In this document: in pieces, positions 14,401 to 17,264 of the stretch
Numbering within the stretch: the stretch's first letter is position 1
How the letters are laid out: every line of letters starts with the position of its first letter
Assembly (NCBI GenBank): GCA_913031515.1
Contig: CAJWET010000013.1
Span: 1 to 17,264 of the forward strand
From: an uncultured Acidimicrobiaceae bacterium
Lineage (GTDB): Bacteria > Actinomycetota > Acidimicrobiia > Acidimicrobiales > UBA8592
Length of the DNA: 17,264 nucleotides
Direction: 5' to 3'
Notes under the pieces: model-generated
The model's database searches: none
Seen by the model: only the letters and a program-made list of their open reading frames with translations
Told to the model about the DNA's origin: nothing
Translations under genes and position numbers: made by a program

Positions 14401-14554
14401 CGAACCAAAGGTAATCAGTGTAAAATGCAGCCATTCCTCGGAGGGAAACAATTAGGACAATGAAAGCAACAATGCTTAAAATAAGAATCGTTCGAGAGCG
14501 GCGCGAGAATCTTCTCCGCGGCCCTGACGAAGGTACGCCACTTATCTCAGTCAT
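11453..14554 (-). CDS. UPF0182 family large membrane protein
   Basis: A 1033-residue protein with seven N-terminal membrane segments (about 22-42, 66-88, 117-135, 172-194, 214-232, 261-281 and 286-308) and a large, probably extracytoplasmic domain from about 315 onward. Family features include FYTDYLWFDSLG after the first helix, DPQFNIDIGFYVFQLPF before helix 4, YPAIYQRFVVEPSE at the end of the membrane part, and GYGIALAP and DIVPP/PTYQ-type motifs in the domain. The C-terminus is an acidic Ser/Pro/Thr-rich linker ending in a helix (LLSLAQEAFEAANAALEEGN) seen in actinobacterial members. The function is unknown. It lies 92 bp downstream of the PDZ/S16 protease in the same order as Rv3194c-Rv3193c of Mycobacterium tuberculosis. 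No clear Shine-Dalgarno sequence precedes ATG 14554. Confidence 0.93.
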   Translation of the reverse strand: MTEISGVPSSGPRRRFSRRSRTILILSIVAFIVLIVSLRGMAAFYTDYLWFDSLGFSSVWKRVVLTKLGLSGCFMLFTFILMWVNLFVADRIAPRNRPEGPEEAFVSRYHAAIGSRAGLIRVMIAALFALFLGVGTGGRWQDWILFRNRQDFGVKDPQFNIDIGFYVFQLPFIQFIINWLFTTFIVVLLITSIAHYLNGGIRINTDGRRVTAPVKAHLSVLLAVLALLKAADYWYQRYSLNFSGRGIVDGASYTDVNAKLPAIKLLILISLAAAVLLIINIWRRGWVLPVVSVGLWAFVAIAIGSIYPAIYQRFVVEPSESSREAEYIDRNIAATREAYGIEVVSEEGDDADIEERTFTPNVDDALTLDILNKNSPTLNNLRLLDPEIVPPTYQALEVEREQFRFSTDLDVDRYEVDGDTRTVVIAARELNLDGVNSGWENQHVSFTHGYGIALAPANTVTSQGEPDFVIGGLPTEVNSERIDVKLDQPRIYVGEELESYAIVNTDRCEIDFALTGTESLDASREEAKTTCDGSDGSGENLLFQYDGDDGVKAGGFFRRIAFALRFGDLNPIFSGLINSDSKFLYNRDVSNRAKELAPFLEYDSDSYPVVVDGRIKFILDAYTTSDRYPYSQSADDNSVPRSSGLSDRFNYVRNSVKVVIDAYNGDVTFYVIDEQDPIIRAYMQAFPNLFTLAFPAEDTGEGMPEAIAAHLRYPEDLFKIQTNMWGRYHLDDANDFYEAAGAWVVSLDPGDDLDNAPTAIISETGFVTFASGKRMDPYYVQMQLPGEVSQEFVLLRPFVPRSSDDSRQQLEAFMVAQTNKQGESRIVAYTVPGLKVDGPVIANRSMLADPEVAKTTTLLGQRGSGVKLGNMLLVPLDGGENPDALLYVRPMYVEASGSQPAVQQVIAAYGESVRICASVELVLGALLIPENEVGENCENVEPVSLSDVSLSPSAQGQDETPTEPAPTSQESPSQGEASETPATEQVQELLSLAQEAFEAANAALEEGNLGDYQDLINQGQSYVDQANDLLKEK

Positions 14555-14646
14555 GCTTTGGAGACTGTCCTATAGTTTTGGCTCAATACGAACGCTTCAG
14601 GCGTCATGAAGTAAGCCTACCGTGACGATTGGATCTTGAGTCCAGC

Positions 14647-15897
14647 TCAACCATTCTTTGCCAGCTCTGCCTCAGCGCAACTCAAAATGCCGTCTTCTTG
14701 GTCTACCGGACTCTCTGAAAATTCCAGAGTGGCTGCACCATTTTGTTGCGCGACCTCTACTCCATTACCGCCAAATTCTTCCAAGACCAGGATGGCATCT
14801 GTGAAAGTTTGAACACATCGGACATCCATCCTCCCGTTAGCGATTTCAATAGCAACAATGTATTCGTCCGGAGGTACAAGGAATAGTTCTATCCCAGAGC
14901 GAATGGCGGCTTCTGTCTTTTGTGGGACTCCCCCGACAGGACCTACATTTCCGTATCTGTCGATGGTTCCCGTCGTCGCGATCCGAAGCCCTCCGGTGAG
15001 TTCTCCTTCTGTAATAACATCAAGGATTGATAATGAAAACGCCAGACCAGCAGAAGGGCCGCGAACGTTCCCCACATCGATAGTGATTTCGAAAGGAACA
15101 TCCGCACGTACCGGGGTTTCTATCACCACTCCGAGGAAGCCACTCCCTTGTCTCTGTGGGTGTTCTGAGAGGGTAACACTCTCGGTAATTGATACTGCAT
15201 CTTCATCTGCTCCCGAACCCCCAAAGGAGGATGACGAACGGAGGAAGGAAATTTCGACTGTATCTCCGGGTCTTTTTGCTTGGATGAGGTTCCCTAAATC
15301 TTCTGAGCTCCGGACTTGTTCATTATTTACTTCAACGATGAGGTCACCTAATTGCAAAGAGTCTTCCGCTGGACTCTCCTCGACGATTTGTATGACAAAC
15401 GCTCCGGCTACCTCCGGAACTATTTCATATCCAAGAAAATTCAACGCTACTAGTGCTGCCGTACTCTGAGACTGTTCCATTTGGAATTGAGTAACTTTAC
15501 GTGTTTCGTTGACGGTTCTTCCACCATCAATGTCCGATGGACTGATTAGCTGCTTGGTTTTGTCTCGTTTCGCTCGAATCCAATCCAATAGTGTGACCTC
15601 TCGTTTAATTGAAACGGTGGTGTACGCAATCTCTCCTTCCGGAGGGAACGTCTCTGTACCATCGACGATGATGGCTTGGGCTGTATTGTTCGCATTTCCT
15701 GGAGACAGGATGTAACTGTTATCACTCACCCATGAAGCGGGTGCGAAAAAGATAAACAGAGTAGATGTGATAATAAGAAAAACTATGCCGAAAGCCATGA
15801 TGGCGTACCTAGGTCGTAGTTTCCTTTTCGGTAGCGAAGAAGTCTTTTCGTCTTCGTCGTCCAAATTCGATGTTCCTATTGTGTCGTCAATATCCAC
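14647..15897 (-). CDS. Membrane-anchored PDZ and Lon-type (S16) serine protease, YlbL-like
   Basis: A 416-residue protein with an acidic cytoplasmic N-terminus, a basic stretch (KRKLRPR) and one membrane helix at about 31-52, then an outside part. A PDZ domain lies at about 155-220 (GAFVIQIVEESPAEDSLQLGD). The C-terminal S16 domain has the Ser-Lys dyad: Ser282 in VRGPSAGLAFSLSILD and Lys327 in GPVGGVPQKTEAA. YlbL-like proteins are ATPase-free Lon-fold proteases at the cell surface, taking part in envelope stress or proteolysis; the substrate here is unknown. The start is GTG 15897 with CGGAG 6-10 nt upstream. The downstream gene is UPF0182; the small membrane protein gene at 16040 is divergent, 142 bp away. 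Confidence 0.92.
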   Translation of the reverse strand: MDIDDTIGTSNLDDEDEKTSSLPKRKLRPRYAIMAFGIVFLIITSTLFIFFAPASWVSDNSYILSPGNANNTAQAIIVDGTETFPPEGEIAYTTVSIKREVTLLDWIRAKRDKTKQLISPSDIDGGRTVNETRKVTQFQMEQSQSTAALVALNFLGYEIVPEVAGAFVIQIVEESPAEDSLQLGDLIVEVNNEQVRSSEDLGNLIQAKRPGDTVEISFLRSSSSFGGSGADEDAVSITESVTLSEHPQRQGSGFLGVVIETPVRADVPFEITIDVGNVRGPSAGLAFSLSILDVITEGELTGGLRIATTGTIDRYGNVGPVGGVPQKTEAAIRSGIELFLVPPDEYIVAIEIANGRMDVRCVQTFTDAILVLEEFGGNGVEVAQQNGAATLEFSESPVDQEDGILSCAEAELAKNG

Positions 15898-16039
15898 TGG
15901 CTTCTCCGATAGGTTTCACGCCTTACACTTTGCCACGTCGAGCGCTACATTCCATAGCAGGAACTGATTATCTTTCATGTAGCTATCAAAGAAAGAACCA
16001 TGCAAGTAGAATATTGGTTGAACTGTTACAGAGGTAAGC

Positions 16040-16267
16040 ATGCCTACCACATCAGGGAAGCCGATTTCTAGACTCTTTGCCAAACATGATCCCTTAGCGA
16101 AGCATCGAGCCGTGACAGGATTAGGAGCCCGTATTCGATGGTGGCAACGAATGGCGAGCCTTATCGGCGTTGTGATCATTATCGGAATAATGGGCATACT
16201 TTTAGCGGCAAGCGTCGGAGTTGTCGTTATAGGTGGCAGAGTTCTTCTGGACGTCCTCGTTAGTTGA
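16040..16267 (+). CDS. Small single-pass membrane protein, unknown
   Basis: A 75-residue protein with a polar, basic N-terminus (KPISRLFAKHDPLAKHRAV...RIRWWQR) and one long hydrophobic stretch at about 39-70 (MASLIGVVIIIGIMGILLAA onward). By the positive-inside rule its N-terminus should be cytoplasmic. ATG 16040 has GAGG at 16031-16034, a good ribosome site. A TAGAAT at 16007-16012 could be its -10. The HEAT-repeat gene starts just beyond its stop codon, so the two are probably one operon. I do not recognise a family. Confidence 0.6.
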   Translation: MPTTSGKPISRLFAKHDPLAKHRAVTGLGARIRWWQRMASLIGVVIIIGIMGILLAASVGVVVIGGRVLLDVLVS

Positions 16268-16272
16268 TAGCA

Positions 16273-16893
16273 ATGCTTTTCTCGCAACCTGAAAGTGATT
16301 CAACTGAACACTTAATTTCTCGAACACGTCAGAAAATTGTCGAAGCGGCGCTAAATCAAGACCTCGCTGAAGCTAAGAAAAACATAAGGCACGCTGAGCC
16401 AAGTGTCCGTGCTACTGCATTGGTAGTTTTAGGGGAGAAAGTTTCACTTGATGAGAAAACACTCCGTATCGCCCTATCAGATTCTGCGGTCCAAGTTAGG
16501 AGCGCCCTCGCCTATTTAGCATCTCAGAATTTCGAGGTACCTGTAGATAGTTTTTTGGTAGATGAGGATCCTGTTATTGTCGAGATCGCCTGTTGGGCTA
16601 TTGGTGAACGTGGAGAAGCTACAGACAAAATTCTAAAAGTACTTCAAAGCATCGTTGAAACCCATAATGATCCACTATGTAGAGAATCTGCAGTAGCTGC
16701 ACTTGGGGCACTAGGGAATAGGGATGCTCTGGGTAGCATTCTCGAAGCCACTGATGACGTTGCTACAGTTCGCCGAAGAGCCATTTTGGCTTTATCACCA
16801 TTTGATGGCCCAGAAGTTGATTTAGCAGTAGATAAGGCTTTGGAGGATCGAGATTGGCAAGTTCGGCAAGCGGCGGAAGATATAGCAAAGTAG
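16273..16893 (+). CDS. HEAT-repeat domain protein
   Basis: A 206-residue, mostly helical protein made of paired helices of HEAT/PBS-lyase type. Repeat cores include ATALVVLGEKVSLDE, VRSALAYLASQNFEVPVDSF, PVIVEIACWAIGERGEATDK, CRESAVAALGALGNRDALGS, VRRRAILALSPFDGPEVDLA and WQVRQAAEDIAK, i.e. about five to six repeats. Such solenoids act as protein-protein scaffolds; no catalytic motif is visible and no signal peptide is present. ATG 16273 is preferred, 5 nt after the stop of the small membrane protein. A TTG at 16264 that overlaps that stop is an alternative start, and neither has a clear Shine-Dalgarno, which suggests coupled translation. It could work with the membrane protein as its anchor (inference). 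It is convergent with mreB, with 97 bp between and no clear terminator. Confidence 0.75.
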   Translation: MLFSQPESDSTEHLISRTRQKIVEAALNQDLAEAKKNIRHAEPSVRATALVVLGEKVSLDEKTLRIALSDSAVQVRSALAYLASQNFEVPVDSFLVDEDPVIVEIACWAIGERGEATDKILKVLQSIVETHNDPLCRESAVAALGALGNRDALGSILEATDDVATVRRRAILALSPFDGPEVDLAVDKALEDRDWQVRQAAEDIAK

Positions 16894-16990
16894 AACTGTC
16901 ACGGTTAAGAAAAATATTTGAGAATACCTATGATGCCGAAAATTTCAAAGCCGCCAATCCCGCGATCTCGATAAGAGAGGTTGAGTATTC

Positions 16991-17264
16991 TTATCTCCTA
17001 TGACGAGCGTTTGGGTCCTCCATAAACATCGCCCGTACAGATTCGAAAGACTCAATACAACGGCCTGCACCAAGCACCACCGCTTCCAGTGCGTTTGATA
17101 CGACATGCACTGGGACATCCGTCTCTTCCGAAAGCCGCTTATCGAAACCTTTGAGGAGGGAGCCGCCTCCCACCAAGCTTATACCTTGCACAATTATGTC
17201 TTGAGCCATTTCTGGCGGAGCTTTCGATAGGCAGGAAGTAACTGAATCAACCATTGTTGAAACT
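16991..17264 (-). CDS. mreB: Rod-shape-determining protein MreB, C-terminal part (partial)
   Basis: The last ~91 residues of an actin-like MreB are visible, running off the window edge; the reading frame continues open upstream of the methionine at 17254. Characteristic segments are LSKAPPEMAQDIIVQGISLVGGGSLLKG, with the adenosine-binding VGGGS loop, then FDKRLSEETDVPVHVVSNAL and EAVVLGAGRCIES. MreB forms membrane-bound filaments that direct cell wall synthesis in rod-shaped cells. Among actinobacteria mreB is patchy: it is absent from mycobacteria and present in sporulating and some deep-branching groups. Its presence is therefore informative about the lineage. The ending NARHRR is a short basic tail. 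Confidence 0.92.
   Translation of the reverse strand, partial: VSTMVDSVTSCLSKAPPEMAQDIIVQGISLVGGGSLLKGFDKRLSEETDVPVHVVSNALEAVVLGAGRCIESFESVRAMFMEDPNARHRR

Noticed and set aside
14555..14646. Possible terminator between the protease and UPF0182 (hairpin of CTTCA with TGAAG).
   Set aside because: The stem is only 5 bp and no T run follows on the minus strand, so I do not call a terminator; the two genes may be co-transcribed.
14858..15469. A 203-codon frame on the plus strand.
   Set aside because: It is antisense to the PDZ/S16 protease over its conserved domains; the Ser/Pro/Thr-rich translation has no known family features.

Overview
The window looks like the chromosome of an actinobacterium of moderate GC content, most plausibly a marine Acidimicrobiia-type lineage (inference). 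The UPF0182 membrane protein next to a PDZ/Lon-type protease is an actinobacterial gene pair (as in Mycobacterium Rv3193c/Rv3194c). The TIGR03084-type maleylpyruvate-isomerase-fold protein and the apparent leaderless starts also fit, while protein genes are clearly less GC-rich than in most cultured actinobacteria. I see no insertion sequences, CRISPR arrays, phage genes or plasmid functions.

Region 1 (1-846, minus strand) is an RNA locus. Initiator tRNA-fMet has its own promoter. It is followed by a UUCG-loop hairpin, a GC-rich and highly structured non-coding stretch ending in a strong intrinsic terminator (candidate ncRNA, 511-703), and then five closely spaced tRNAs: Phe(GAA), Trp(CCA), Glu(UUC), Asp(GUC) and Ala(GGC), the last cut by the window edge. 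None encodes CCA.

Region 2 (871-3152) is a divergent pair. On the minus strand lies a PEP-utilising-type phosphotransferase with the swivelling His domain but no ATP-grasp domain and no PEP-binding barrel. On the plus strand lies a SnoaL/NTF2-like protein. Between them sits a perfect 16-bp palindrome that looks like a TetR-type operator.

Region 3 (3161-10449, minus) is the main metabolic operon. Its transcription order is acyl-CoA carboxylase carboxyltransferase, biotin carboxylase/biotin carrier, AtuA-like protein, and a nitronate-monooxygenase-type flavin oxidoreductase, with gaps of 1 nt, a 4-nt overlap and 3 nt. After 50 bp comes a Bax inhibitor-1 family membrane protein. The set resembles part of the acyclic terpene utilisation (Atu) pathway, in which geranyl-CoA carboxylase acts. 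No acyl-CoA dehydrogenase or hydratase is in the window.

Region 4 (10633-17264) starts with a TIGR03084-like protein (plus strand), divergent from the carboxylase operon and convergent with UPF0182. UPF0182 lies downstream of the PDZ/S16 protease (both minus). Divergent from the protease are a 75-aa single-pass membrane protein and a HEAT-repeat protein (plus). The window ends in the C-terminal part of MreB (minus).

No single gene is a clearly new system. The most unusual items are the structured RNA after tRNA-fMet, the ATP-grasp-less phosphotransferase with its palindromic operator, the Atu-like operon carrying a flavin oxidoreductase, and a Bax-inhibitor homologue that appears to lack both pH-sensor aspartates.
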